From: Bactericera cockerelli
Lineage: Eukaryota > Arthropoda > Insecta > Hemiptera > Triozidae
Length of the DNA: 64,000 nucleotides
Reading direction: 5' to 3'
Assembly: GCA_024516035.1 (NCBI GenBank)
Contig: CM044967.1
Coordinates: 16,062,502 to 16,126,501, forward strand
In this document: piece after piece, positions 28,601 to 38,535 of the stretch
How the letters are laid out: every line of letters starts with the position of its first letter
Position numbering within the stretch: position 1 is the stretch's first letter
Program-made: the position numbers and the translations under genes
The notes under the pieces: generated by a model
Told to the model about the DNA's origin: nothing
Databases searched by the model: none
The model's input: only the letters and a program-made list of their open reading frames with translations

Positions 28601-30029
28601 AAAAAGTAATGATATCCCACAAAAAACTACCGTTAAAAAAAGGGCCAAGTTCCAGAACTCCTATCCAAAAAGGTTTCGCCAATGAATGCAGTGATATCTT
28701 GTTTGCGGCCAAGTTATCTTGGTACTAAACTATTTCTTTTATTAAAACCCGTTTTCTGAGTTCCTCATTTGTTATGTTTTTAACTGCAAACTATCCTCTA
28801 ACTTGGCCAGTTTTATGCCATTGGTTGTATGGAATATTACGACTATATGTATAGATACAGAATAACAATATAACCATCACAAGGAGCGATACTGGCCAAG
28901 TTAGAGGATAGTTTGCAGTTAAAAACATACCAAATGAGGAACTCAGAAAACGGGTTTTAATAAAAGAAATAGTTTAGTACCAGGATAACTTGGCCGCAAA
29001 CAAGATATCACTGCATTCATTGGCGAAACCTTTTTGGATAGGAGTTCTGGAACTTGGCCCTTTTTTTAACGGTAGTTTTTTGTGGGATTTAACTTACAAA
29101 GCTTTATTCCTTGCAGCATTGATGTGTCCTTCACATTTATGGTCATTCGGGTGTCTGTGTTTTAGACAAAAATTTAGGGAACATTGATAACAATTCACAG
29201 GGATAAGTTCTTTTCCTTTGCAACCCTTCATGGAACATTTGTTTGTAAATATCTGTAAATAAAAATGCAACATATTGAAATACTCTACATTCTTCTAGGC
29301 ATTGCTTAACCTGGTGCCACTAAGTTATATTTAAATTCATACATCTATGCTATATTTCGTGTTGGTAGAACCCCTTGTTCTTCTGCAATTGTAAACATCC
29401 AAAAACAAGCTACTATACACTGATTAACGTGTAGAGTTGTAGACCATGATGTAATCAAATTCACAAAATCCATGTCGTGTTTGTTATTCAGCCACAAAAT
29501 AAAATACTAAACCAAAATAATAGTCCCAACACCATCTCTACTTGGTGTTCCTAAACATTAGGCCAAATTTGCCTGATTCATCAGATGTTCCACTGAATTA
29601 TCTATGATGATGCCAATTTTCAAAGACAGATTTATACTTGTTTGTAACGTCAGAAAAATAGATACAAAATATATAAAATAAAGAAACCAAGTTTTATCTA
29701 ATTAATATAATCAAAGTTTGACTGGCTTATTTTTTTGTACCATTTACCTTTCTTCTTTCCTGAGCAGTATCACTCTTACAGTTGTTATCAATATGTAAGC
29801 TCACAGCATAATCAGGTAATTCCCCACGTTTTGTTGGTACTGGTTGATTGCACAAAGGACACACAGGAACTTGAATATCTTTTTGAGCTGCAAATTTGCA
29901 CTCGTGTTTTACATAACTCATGTGTTCAGAGCAAAACATTTGTAGACAGGCATCACATTTCACAGGTAAAAAATCCAGCTTCTTGCACACTGACACTGAA
30001 CAGTGAGACCCAAGATCAGGAAATTCCAT
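25563..30029 (-). CDS. ZFAND2B: ZFAND2B/AIRAPL-like AN1-type zinc finger protein (four coding exons, 206 aa)
   Basis: I joined exons 30029-29748, 29252-29098, 26867-26789 and 25667-25563, all GT-AG and phase-consistent, for 206 residues plus TAG. Residues of about 9-50 and 97-140 form two AN1 zinc fingers: CKKLDFLPVKCDACLQMFC...H...C, then CSMKGCKGKELIPVNCYQC...FC..H..H.C. Exon 4 encodes a ubiquitin-interacting motif (AEDEALARALQLSMQD). The chain ends CRLS, a CaaX-like box, as in ZFAND2B/AIRAPL, which is lipid-anchored at the ER. ZFAND2 proteins bind ubiquitin chains and p97 or proteasome at the ER to help protein quality control. With one UIM and 206 residues it is shorter than the vertebrate two-UIM protein (about 257). 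The gene is intact. Introns 2 and 3 hold a 475-bp fold-back repeat, Helitron-like tandem units, retroelement tails and SINE-D. Confidence 0.93.
26384..26735 (+). repeat. SINE-D, full copy in the last ZFAND2 intron
   Basis: Head 'cctccgtggcgtaatggttg', box B 'agttcaactcccggctgg', and the complete body up to 'ctaatatgggataaaggcaa'. Confidence 0.9.
26789..26867 (-). CDS. ZFAND2B: ZFAND2-like coding exon 3
   Basis: The acceptor ttcctcattacag and donor ATG|gtaagt bracket 79 nt encoding ESAQARLKKQQSTTKIV...GNM, the linker between the AN1 fingers and the UIM. Confidence 0.88.
26998..27085 (+). repeat. Lone tRNA-like sequence (SINE head?)
   Basis: 'atctcagtggtaagaaaccc' and box B-like 'ctggttcaaacaccagag'. 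No body matching the other families is visible, and conserved tRNA positions are missing. Confidence 0.4.
27135..27260 (-). mobile_element. Retroelement 3' end (agtgctttatttagactgtc family)
   Basis: On the minus strand it runs '...gggactacctgtcttgtgct...gtctaaataaagcactactt' and ends in (TATACT)-like units, i.e. an AATAAA-bearing 3' end. Copies are at 37885-38205 and 48793-48843. Confidence 0.55.
27520..28540 (+). repeat. Tandem repeat with five units of about 140-165 bp (Helitron-like motif)
   Basis: The unit core 'cactacctagaaagctgaaat'-like plus 'tagggtttattgtaaaagta' and 'acggtgtcgttttagggag' occurs from about 27785, 27952, 28102, 28264 and 28402. It is preceded by 'ctgactgactgactgaca', also found in the Helitrons. 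The array lies in ZFAND2 intron 2, beside the fold-back repeat at 28614. Confidence 0.85.
28614..29088. repeat. Long inverted repeat: two 197-bp arms, 81-bp loop, in a ZFAND2 intron
   Basis: Arms 28614-28810 and 28892-29088 are near-perfect inverse copies (e.g. 'aaggtttcgccaatgaatgc' with its complement at about 29010). The right arm ends 9 bp from the 5' splice site of ZFAND2 exon 2 on the transcribed strand, so the pre-mRNA would carry a long hairpin at the beginning of the intron. Both arms encode the same meaningless peptide start (MAANKISLHSL). Confidence 0.95.
29098..29252 (-). CDS. ZFAND2B: ZFAND2-like coding exon 2
   Basis: The acceptor tttttatttacag and donor GCTTT|gtaagtt bracket 155 nt encoding the second AN1 finger (CSMKGCKGKELIPV...HRHPNDHKC). 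This exon has no long ORF and is visible only from splice signals and homology. Confidence 0.92.
29748..30029 (-). CDS. ZFAND2B: ZFAND2-like coding exon 1
   Basis: Starts MEFPDLGSHCSVSVC and ends AAG|gtaaat. An upstream acceptor ttatttcag at about 30088 suggests that the exon carries about 58 nt of 5' UTR. Encodes the first AN1 finger. Confidence 0.93.
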
Positions 30030-30144
30030 GGTGCAAATGTTGTTTACAAATTAGTGTGCAGTAGTGAATGGCTTGAACATGAACTGAAATAACATAAAGG
30101 ATAATAAAACCATGAATACAAAATAGCTCTACTTAATAATAATA

Positions 30145-30417
30145 ATAATAATATTTTATTTCAGAAAGGCATACAAGTCACAGATGGGACACTTTAATTG
30201 ATCACAGATAGACAGTCAAATCTGAGAATTTTTTTGACATCTGTGACAGATTAGAAGGTAATTCACATGGAAGATTCAGAGTATACTTTAAATTTGAATT
30301 TTTGAGATTTTTATGCATATTGCACAGCTGAATCAGTCTTCTGAATAGATTAGATAAAGAAATATATATCATCTTGGCCAAAAGTTGCAGTACAAAGCTT
30401 ACGTTTAATCTCAACAT
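30145..30417 (-). mobile_element. LINE-like 3' end with (ATT)n tail
   Basis: The minus strand shows a 71-codon open end (NLFRRLIQLCNMHKNLKNSN..) and a stop. A short 3' UTR contains 'tgaaataaaat' followed by (ATT)n at 30139-30156. The order coding end, UTR, AATAAA, trinucleotide tail is that of a 5'-truncated retrotransposon. The clade is not determined. Confidence 0.5.
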
Positions 30418-31199
30418 TTACCTTAGACTTTAGATAAGAACAACAATACTGACCAGGTAAGAGATCCTGTCTCACGACAAATTAAAGTGAAAACTGACAA
30501 AACATAAATGAAAAAGTGGTTTTTTCATTTATTTTAGCTAGGCTAGATTGTGTATTATTGCATCAGCATTAAAATGATTTTTTTTTTTTTTGACGTGACT
30601 AAGGTGGTGTTTTTACAAACAATATTCCTACATGAAACTAGACTGTAGTATTGCATCAGAATTTAAAAATTTGAAAAACTATTATTTTTCTCTTTAAAAT
30701 GTGACTTGCACTTTCTTTCCAACAACATAAATGTTCAGTTCCTCAAATTGAGAAACTGGCAATCAAACAAATAACTGTCTTCTGGCGTAAATTAGAAGAT
30801 GGAAATTTGTAAGTCCACAACAGCAATTTCTTTTCATAAAATGTTCATAGATTATATTCACAAGGATCTGTATTACAAAACCAAACTGTTAGCATAATAA
30901 GGCTCCCTGTTACAAGCCAACAGTCTAAATAAACCAATTATGCTAGAACTGTAATCTAGGTCAATGGGACTCCCTGTCTCGAGCCAATAGTCTAAATAAG
31001 GCACTGCTTTTCTACACTACTTACTCATACCATCAAAAAGGATATACTGATGCACAATCAAAATAATAAAAGGAATTAGCACAAAACCGTAGAATGGCAG
31101 ACCAGAAAATAATGTGAACCTTTTTGATTGGGAAAAGATGTAAAAGTCTATGGTAAATGGAGAGAGAAAGAGATAAAGTAGGAAACTGGAAAATATAGG

Positions 31200-31370
31200 T
31201 ACTCACCTACATTCAGGAAGAAATCTTCTCCTGACAAATGACCATGAAAAGTTCGATCTTATGTCAAGGTTCCTTTGTTTCAACAAGCTATTGAAGTGGC
31301 TGTCCTTATCAATAAGAAAAAGAAAGGTTTTCGGGAAACTTATTCAGAGTACTTACCTGTTAAATATTAA
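31200..31370 (-). other. Candidate 5' UTR exons of the ZFAND2-like gene
   Basis: On the minus strand two good donors occur, AACAG|gtaagtac (31354) and TGTAG|gtgagtac (31206). Spliced to the acceptor at about 30088, either would supply non-coding leader. This is inferred from splice motifs only. Confidence 0.4.
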
Positions 31371-31734
31371 TTGTGATTTTAATTGAAAGTTTGGGGAGTG
31401 ATAAGGCAGTAGCAGGTTACTAGAATTTTTTGAAAGTTAATTTCGTTAATTGAACTTGGAGGATTTATTGGAAAATGGAATATTTGGAGGAAAATACTGG
31501 TAATGAGAAACGGATTGGAATGATGAATGAAATTTCAAGAAAAATTCAAAATTTCCTGCTAGTCATCTTTTTCATTCGATCTGTGAATAAATCTGTGAGG
31601 TCTATGAAGTGCTGCCAACCAGTGAAATAAATTTAATTTTTATAAACCACGGCACGTGCGCAAATCCAACGTTAAACTCACTTTCAACGGTAAAACTTGA
31701 GACAATCGTATAACTTTTTTTAGGGTTTTTAAAT

Positions 31735-31760
31735 AGAGGGCCGCCGCGCCGGCCATTTGA
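31735..31760. promoter_or_regulatory. GC-rich patch, possible promoter of the ZFAND2-like gene
   Basis: 'gggccgccgcgccggccatt' stands out in AT-rich surroundings about 380 bp upstream of the first candidate leader exon. Confidence 0.3.
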
Positions 31761-31807
31761 AATTATACTTGGGTTTTGACATTTTCATGTCTTTGCTCTG
31801 GCACATA

Positions 31808-31998
31808 ACCAAAATTATGTAACGAAATTATGTAACGAAATTAAGTGACGAAATTATGTAACGAAATTAAGTGACGAAATTAAGTGACGAAATTATGTAA
31901 CGAAATTAAGTGACGAAATTATGTAACGAAATTAAGTGACGAAATTATGTAACGAAAAAGTGACGAAATTATGTAACGAAATCATGTAACGAAATATT
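31808..31998 (+). repeat. 13-bp minisatellite
   Basis: About 14 units alternating between 'taacgaaattatg' and 'tgacgaaattaag'. The block 'cgaaatattaaattataaaa' with 'gagagaagagaaaaagtatg' is then duplicated (31992-32046, 32047-32105). Confidence 0.95.
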
Positions 31999-32124
31999 AA
32001 ATTATAAAAAGAGAGAAGAGAAAAAGTATGTGTCATGCGCACAATAACGAAATATTAAATTATAAAAAGAGAGAAGAGAAAAAGTATGTGTCATGCGCAC
32101 AATACTTTTATTGTGCGCGCGCGA

Positions 32125-32435
32125 TTAGCTCAGAGCGCGCGATTAGCTCAGTGGTTAAGCAATCGCTTGCCATGCGGAAGGTCCCGGGTTCGATCCCCCG
32201 TGCCGACAAAAATTTGTATTCTTAATTTGTTACAATTGTTTGTAAGGGATACCTTCCGGTGCGCTCGTGTTGACCCAGCACCTAAATGGGAAGTATTGTG
32301 TCCCTTCTCGCCCATCAGAGGGGAGGCATACTACGGGATGGGCAGGCTACAACACAGACCACAAGCGTCTACAGTAGCTCCTGTTTCATGGCTACGAAAT
32401 AAAAAAGGCTGTGAAACACTCATCTTTTTAAAAAA
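32125..32435 (+). repeat. SINE-B, full reference copy
   Basis: The head 'gcgcgattagctcagtggtt' (preceded by a duplicated 'gcgcgcgattagctcag') and box B 'ggttcgatcccccgtgc' make a convincing tRNA-derived Pol III promoter. The body runs through 'tgttgacccagcac' to 'aaacactcatctttt'. Confidence 0.9.
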
Positions 32436-32764
32436 AAAAATACGAAATTTGGTCAGTTAAGTTTTAGACATTGAATAGTAAAGATGAAAATGTCCCAATG
32501 GTTGCAGACTCGTATGCAAGCGTTTTTTTGACATTTTTCTATGATTGTTCAATTTGGTTCTTTCTTGACATTGTCTTCGAATATTTCCCCAGTTAAAAAA
32601 ATCTTATTTATCTATCAAATTATAATTTGGAGTTACTTTTGAACGCCTTCTTATAATAATAATAACAGTCTTTAGTGGAAGAACCACCAGAACCCTGAAA
32701 ACCCTGCAACCAGGTCAGATAATAATAAGCTCACGCCGCCGCTACAACAACACTAAACTTGTTC

Positions 32765-32912
32765 TCTTACTCTGTCTTATCCCGCTTGAGCAGGGTCGAC
32801 GTTGTTCAACCTCATGGCTGAGGTTGGTTGGTTTTGGCACATTTTTACGGCTACATGCTCTTCCTAACGCCAACGATTCTATTTGATTGAACGTCCTGGA
32901 TTAAGGCGCTAC
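32765..32912 (-). repeat. SINE-D 3' body fragment, inverted
   Basis: The reverse strand contains 'gttggcgttaggaagagcat' and 'caacctcagccatgagg'. A SINE-A tail scrap lies at 32668-32700. Confidence 0.7.
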
Positions 32913-33043
32913 AACAACACTGTTTTTTATTAATCAACTTTTCAATTTAAGTTGGCTGGAGACCATCACTCCCGCAGTTGTAAACAAGTTATAATATCAA
33001 ACATCTCTACCTAGCTTACATTAGCTACATCAACAATAAGTAA

Positions 33044-33416
33044 TTTATGGCTGGGTCGAGACTCGACTGCTGGGTCCCAGCTCATGTAGATTTAGCGTCA
33101 CGTGATCAATGTCCACCAATCACAGAGCTCCGCATTGATCACGTAGATTAAGACCGAACCATGCCCTTCTTTTTGAACCACCAAAACTGAATTTCAAATT
33201 CCCCAATGCATTAGCTATGATTCTATACAATGAAGAAATAGAAAAGCCACCATTATTTCTGTAGAATTTAATATCTACCACAAAACCCCTTTGTCAGTTA
33301 TTGCATGCCAAAGTATGTCAATTTGGTATGTGTAGACAGTACTTAAAAAAAAAATCACGTTACGCTAAATCTACATGAGCTGGGACCCAGCAGTCGAGTC
33401 TCGACCCGGCCATAAA
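33044..33416. mobile_element. 373-bp MITE with about 63-bp TIRs
   Basis: TTTATGGCTGGGTCGAGACT... at the left and its inverse ...AGTCTCGACCCGGCCATAAA at the right differ at few positions over about 63 bp. The interior is non-coding. The superfamily is undetermined because no clear target duplication is visible. Confidence 0.85.
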
Positions 33417-33639
33417 TCTAATACGATGTCCGGGGTTAACCCAAACCTCAAAGAAAACACCAGAAACCAGTGGCGGCATTGCCAAGATTTAAATAAAACA
33501 ATTACATAGGTACTATCGTATCTTTGTACCTAGGTAATCATAATCAAAGTCTAAACTTTGGAAATATTGTATACAGTTGTGTCAACTTTGGATAATTCTA
33601 TGATTCAGCTTATTTTTTGCGTTCTGAATTATTCGCGGA

Positions 33640-33728
33640 GGTTTAACCCTCCACTCGCTGGGGATTTCACCAGCTCCCACATTAACCTCACCCAGCCTGG
33701 GTCCTCGTATAACAAACTCACGTATTCC
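33640..33728 (-). repeat. SINE-D fragment, inverted
   Basis: The reverse strand has 'cccaggctgggtgaggttaa' and 'ccagcgagtggagggtt'. Confidence 0.7.
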
Positions 33729-33829
33729 GGTGACAGATTTTTTTTGTTTGAAAATTTTGTTCAATTTATCTATGGGCATCGGTTCAAATTCAAACATATT
33801 AAAAGAAAAATGGTGGATTGGTAATTATT

Positions 33830-34600
33830 ATTATATTATAGTAACTGTGTGATGAGTTGATGACGTTACCTTTAAAGTATGTTGTAGTTCTAACGTCACT
33901 ATTAATAATTAATATTTTAACTGTTTTAAGTACTACCATAATTCAATAGCTGTGAAATAAAAGAGAAGGAAAAATAATTGTACTATGGGCAGTGCAAATT
34001 AAAATACAACTAAAATATCTGAAACTTTATTAGTAGGTAAACAAAAAAGAAAAGAAAGATCTAACATTGAAAAGGCAACCTACGTCCCTATAATATACGT
34101 GTACATTCCTACTTGTCTAGTTATAGTAAGGCAGTGTATATTCTGCAGGGTTAGCTAGATAGCTAGCTTTACAAAATTTAAGCTATCTATGACCACCAGG
34201 TGTCACAGGTACTGTGATGGGTCTCTATTTGGATTGGTTTCACCGAAATCTCTTTGGTCATAATAAAAGTAAATCAGGAGGAACATTGGTCCAGCAGGAG
34301 TGAAGGGGCAAGATGTAGCTCTGATTTAACAATGTTTATGTATTTTTCATGTACTGACTAGAGAAAAATTAAGTAAGACCAACTGACAAGAAATATTTGA
34401 GAAGGGCTTGGTAAAAAAAATCGACTCGCGATTCAAGTAGGTAGGTTTACATATTTTAAAGTACCTAATCACTAAATAGATAGTGTTAAATAATATTAAA
34501 TTAATTACAAAATATATTGTATTTAATTTAGAATAAGATTCTTTACACATAGCGGCCTACAACTGTAATAACAAGTGGTATCCATGATACGGGAACAATG
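33830..34600. other. 3' flank of the coiled-coil gene, no further gene
   Basis: AT-rich. No recognisable repeat, apart from a 'gctagctagctt' patch at about 34150. Confidence 0.5.
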
Positions 34601-34603
34601 AAA

Positions 34604-34609
34604 TTTATT
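34604..34609 (-). terminator. Candidate poly(A) signal of the coiled-coil gene
   Basis: AATAAA on the minus strand about 46 nt past the stop codon, in 'agtagaataataaatttc'. Confidence 0.5.
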
Positions 34610-34654
34610 ATTCTACTATGGTCAATTTCTAGCTTTTAAAGTGCCTCTTTGCTT

Positions 34655-36413
34655 CTACAAGAACGGCTCTGTCCAGTATTTGGTGGTGGACCCCAGCACA
34701 TACTCAGAGTTGCCACATCTGTCCACATAGTGGGCGGCGGCTGCCTTGGCTCTGCTCCTGTGTTTCACGTCTTTGGGTCTCATCATGTTCTTCCGGGTGT
34801 TCAACAATCGACTAGGCGTCACTATTGACTTCTGACTCAGCCCCGTGGCTTCTAGAAACTTCTCGTAGGTAACCCCATTCTCCTGGGGCAAGAGACTCAA
34901 ACCTTTGCTCTTAGGCGCCGCGGTGTCTCCCCCCGTCACTTGTTGGTCCACTTCCGTCTCTACATTCCCCACTTCACAATCATCGAAGCTAAACTCCTCA
35001 AAGTTGTTCCGCAATTCATTGCTACCGAAATCTTCCTCCTCTTTTTGCTTCGCTTTGTCCTGGCCTCTCAAGTCTTCGAATTTCCTCACCATGAGCGAAA
35101 CTTTGGGTAAAATATCTCTCTTGTCCTTTTTTTCTATGATCTCCATATTGATTTCATCGAGTGAGTTGAAACTAACATGACGTTTACCACTGTCGATGGA
35201 CTTGGAGGTTACGTTTTCGTCAGCATTTACATCATCCAGAGATTTCTCAGTCAACTCATCTATCTCGTCGAGAGCGGAATTAGAAATGACATAGAGTTCG
35301 TCGTCAGAACTATGGTGCCCTCCGGAGTTTAAGGAGAAATTGTCTAGGGAGAACTGACTTTTCATAAAGGCGAGTTTACTTTTGATTTTTGAGCTTTGGT
35401 CGCTGGGAAATATTTTCCGTCCGATCCAATTTAAATTTAAAGGTTTGGGAGGTACCCGCGGTGGTGGTTTGGTATTGGAGTTGATTTGTGTCTTTCCTTT
35501 CTCAGGACTTTTACCCCAGAGGTTTGATTTGACCTTGTCAGTTTTTCCAGGAGACTCATTCGCTCTATTTTTCCGAGACATTGAACTAATGTTGCCGTTT
35601 GTAATTCCGGTATTGTTAGTTCCGTCCTTATCTTCTTCGTCATCGTAATCCTCTTTATCTCGAAGCAATATTTGGTTTACACATTGAAGGACAGGATTAT
35701 CTTGGAACTCGTTATCTAGTTCAGCAGAGCCGGTATTATGATTGGAATCTTGATCTGTTTCATCTTTGCTATAGCTACGGTTCACTGGGCTGTCGTTAAG
35801 TTCATCTTTATACTCCTCGTCAGGTTTACTAGTGTCATCTGAATAATAATGCTCTTCTGGTGGATCCGAAATTTTCGTCAGTTTAATATCGAACTTGACA
35901 GATTTCTTGTCTCGGCTTTGTACTTTCTCTTTCACACTTTTGTGTTTGCTAGAAGGATTTGTGATTGAACTAATAAGGTCAGGTTTGGAGTTCTCCACTG
36001 CAAGGTCGTCCGAGTGACTGCCGCTATTGTACGACGTGTCATCACTGCTTTCAGTCCTCACTTCACGCTCCTTACTGATTTTCTTCAAACAACGCTTACA
36101 CACCGAGTTGTTGCATAGACTCTCGATTTCCTTTCTTTGTTTGATTATCACAGAATCTTTTTGTACGAGCTGCTCTCTAATGGATTTTTGTTCCTTGCGT
36201 AGTTTGGCTTCTAGAACGTACAGGACTCGCAGCAGATGGCTCAGCTGCTTCTCTCGCAAGTCTTCGCTCTGCTTCAGTTTCAGCTCTGTCTCTGTGGTCT
36301 TGTTGCTGTAAGCCAGAACCAACTGACGGCACCGGATGGTCTGATGCCTCAGAGCTTTTCTAGTTCCCTCCAGCTCCTCTTTCAATGACTGGGCGCTTCT
36401 TGTCATCAGAAAC
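34655..36413 (-). CDS. Unrecognised coiled-coil/acidic protein, terminal coding exon
   Basis: An open frame of 585 codons extends from a splice acceptor (ttacgtgtttcag|GTTTCTG, exon start 36413, one base completing a split codon) to the stop at 34655. The first Met is at 36406, but the exon boundary implies more protein upstream. Residues 1-100 (from that Met) are a heptad-rich coiled coil (LKEELEGTRKALRHQ...; LREKQLSHLLRVLYVLEAKL) ending in a C-x2-C pair (CKRC). Residues 115-470 are low-complexity, acidic and Ser-rich with a proline patch (TKPPPRVPPKPLNLNW). The last 70 residues look folded or conserved in style (ENGVTYEKFLEATGLSQKS, then RPKDVKHRSRAKAAAAHYVD and TKYWTEPFL). No signal peptide or membrane segment is present. 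I do not recognise the family; a cytoskeletal or scaffold role is only a guess. The long open frame, codon use and splice site support a real gene. Confidence 0.75.
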
Positions 36414-36434
36414 CTGAAACACGTAAGAATACGA

Positions 36435-37390
36435 ATTTGTTATGTTCAGTAGAAAATATTTTTTTTTTTTTTTAAATATTAATAATAATGCCCGGTAAAC
36501 GGGTGTTTATTGACGGGTTTAGCCCTATTTACATTTTCAAATAAAATAACAGTTAAAATAAAATTGTACAAATATGATTGTACAAATTTTATTGTACAAA
36601 TATTTTGTGCGTTCTTCTTCACTGTGAACAGTCTACGAGGTTATATCTCTATCATTAATTTATGACCTGAATAATCCAAGGTGCATTTGAGAAAAAAAAC
36701 GACCTCCTCTCTTTCATTTTCCGTTCGTGGTCTTTGCACCATGATGCCTGAACGCTTGTAACTATGAGGCTACCCGCATCCGATAGCACACTTCTGTTGT
36801 CTCTACGTGCTGATTTGAAACATGCATATTCTAATGAGGTTATTATTTTCATAGCATGAATATTCAGTTGAAAACAATAGGCACGAGTAGGTAAGTATCT
36901 TCGCCAGAGATGCGAAGATAGATAGAAGGTACCGAATAGCAATTGTTAGTAGGTACCGTTCCTACATCCTCCCTCGAATAAAATATAGGAAGGAACCACA
37001 GATTCACAGTTATAATCAAAAATAATTTCAGATAAATACCTAGATATACTTGTCTATGAGTCTGAAAAGATTACTTTTCAGACAATGAATATAAACAAAA
37101 GAGAAATTTCAAATCTTTCACCATGGAAAGTAGTAAATAATAATAAGGTGCAAATTCAGAGTAGAACTTGCTTCGTGTATTAAATTTGGCCCAAGGTATT
37201 CGTCATGTCTTCAATATACTCGAGCTAGACAGAGGGGCGACTACTAGGGATGATATTATTAATCCGTAACCATGACGGCAGCTTATTGTAAACACACCAG
37301 CACCTAACATCTACCGAACTCAACATTATGAAAATGTTTCCTACATCATAGATTCTAACTTTCTAACACTCCATTATTATTATTATTATT
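36435..37390. other. Intron or upstream sequence of the coiled-coil gene, no exon identified
   Basis: Poly-A/T at 36460-36475. 'gcccggtaaacgggtgttta' at 36490 forms a small hairpin, and 'attgtacaaat' is repeated three times at 36565-36605. Earlier exons of the gene must lie upstream on the minus strand, but I could not pick them out. Confidence 0.45.
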
Positions 37391-37401
37391 ATTTTTTTTT
37401 T

Positions 37402-37550
37402 AAAGATGAGTGTTTCACAGCCATTTCGTAGCCATGAAATAGGAGCTACTGTAGACGCTTGTGGTCTGTGTTGTAGCCTCCCCATCCCGTAGTATGCCTC
37501 CCCTCTGATGGGCGAGAAGTGACACAATACTTCCCAATTAGGTGCTGAGC
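37402..37550 (-). repeat. SINE-B 3' half, inverted
   Basis: The minus strand reads 'cagcacctaattgggaagta' to 'gaaacactcatcttt'. A (TTA)n tract lies at 37375-37393. Confidence 0.85.
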
Positions 37551-37573
37551 TATCCCAGTAATATTTTCAATGC

Positions 37574-37786
37574 AATAGTGGCCAAAGTGGTTAATGCGCT
37601 AGTCTGGTAGTCCAGATGAAATGAGGATCCATGGATTCGAATCCCACCCCATGCATGAATTTTTCCTCATTAATTTTAGTTTGCGGTCACGTAATAATAT
37701 GACTCTGAGGGTTAGGTGGTAGAAAATGCTTTGAGCATTAACCTCGCCTCGTGGTTACCTTCCACTAAAGTGTATTATTATTATAG
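37574..37786 (+). repeat. SINE-A
   Basis: 'ccaaagtggttaatgcgcta', 'ggattcgaatcccacccc', and a body ending 'ccactaaagtgtattattat'. Confidence 0.85.
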
Positions 37787-37884
37787 GAGGATAAATCAGT
37801 AGTATAATTATATTTCCACCATAGACTACTACAAGAGGACAAGAGGACTGTATCCCCTTAGTGTGGGGTAGTCGCATTAAATAT

Positions 37885-38210
37885 ATGTTACCTATTATAA
37901 GTATAAGTAGTGAGTGCTTTATTTAGACTGTCAGCGCAAGACAGGTAGGTAGTCCCACTATGCCAACAGTTTAATTATTATGTACAATTATTAATGCAAA
38001 TAAATGACTAATTACAAAATTTCTTTGATCCTCATCGGAAAAAGTGAGAAGTCAAGCTCCAAGAGCCCACCACCCCATGGTTTAAAGAAATCTGTCGACC
38101 ACAGAGCGAGTTACCAGACCAGTGCCTTGCATCGGATCCAGGTGTTCAAGAGTGCGCCGGGTGTAGAGATAAATAAAATTAAGCATTGCACGCTCTGATG
38201 GCTATGTTTT
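37885..38210 (-). mobile_element. Retroelement 3' end, longest copy
   Basis: The minus strand has a short open segment (RRTLEHLDPMQGTGLVTRSV), then a UTR and 'gtctaaataaagcactcact'. Same 3' end as 27135-27260 and 48793-48843. The element class is uncertain. Confidence 0.5.
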
Positions 38211-38261
38211 TGACCTAGCCCGGCGCTAAAAAAATATCCTTCGAGACGTGCAAGGATGTAA

Positions 38262-38412
38262 AATTCTGGTAGGTCAGAATTTGCAAACTAGTAGGTCAGA
38301 ATTTTCAAACTAGTAGGTCAGATTGTCAGAATTTGGAAACTAGTTGGTCAAAAATTGCAAACTAGTAGGTCAGAATTTGCAAACTAGTAGGTCAGAATTT
38401 GCAAACTAGTCT
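38262..38412 (+). repeat. 22-bp minisatellite
   Basis: Six to seven units of 'ctagtaggtcagaatttgcaaa', some degenerate. Confidence 0.95.
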
Positions 38413-38535
38413 CAAAATCCCCAAATGCCCCTTTCAACCGTCACACAACTAGATCGGTAATTTTGTTCAAATGAACCAATGAGAGTGCATTGTGTAACGG
38501 TTGAAACGGAAATTTGGAGATTATGAGAGTGCTTT
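38405..38535. mobile_element. Palindromic MITE, copy 2
   Basis: 'tcaaaatccccaaatgcccc...caaccgtcacacaac' faces 'gtgtaacggttgaaacggaa...ttggagattatgagagtgc'. Same family as 20112-20268. Confidence 0.75.

Noticed and set aside
28449..29187. Two ORFs starting MAANKISLHSLAKPF on opposite strands
   Set aside because: They are the two arms of the inverted repeat. Identical peptides arise from palindromy, and no protein family matches.
31808..31998. CRISPR-like array
   Set aside because: 13-bp head-to-tail units without unique spacers, in a eukaryotic genome. It is a minisatellite.
32140..32215. tRNA gene (also heads at 13680, 15612, 40490, 51795, 63840)
   Set aside because: A and B boxes are present, but acceptor stems and anticodon arms are imperfect. 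Each is followed by a family-specific SINE body.
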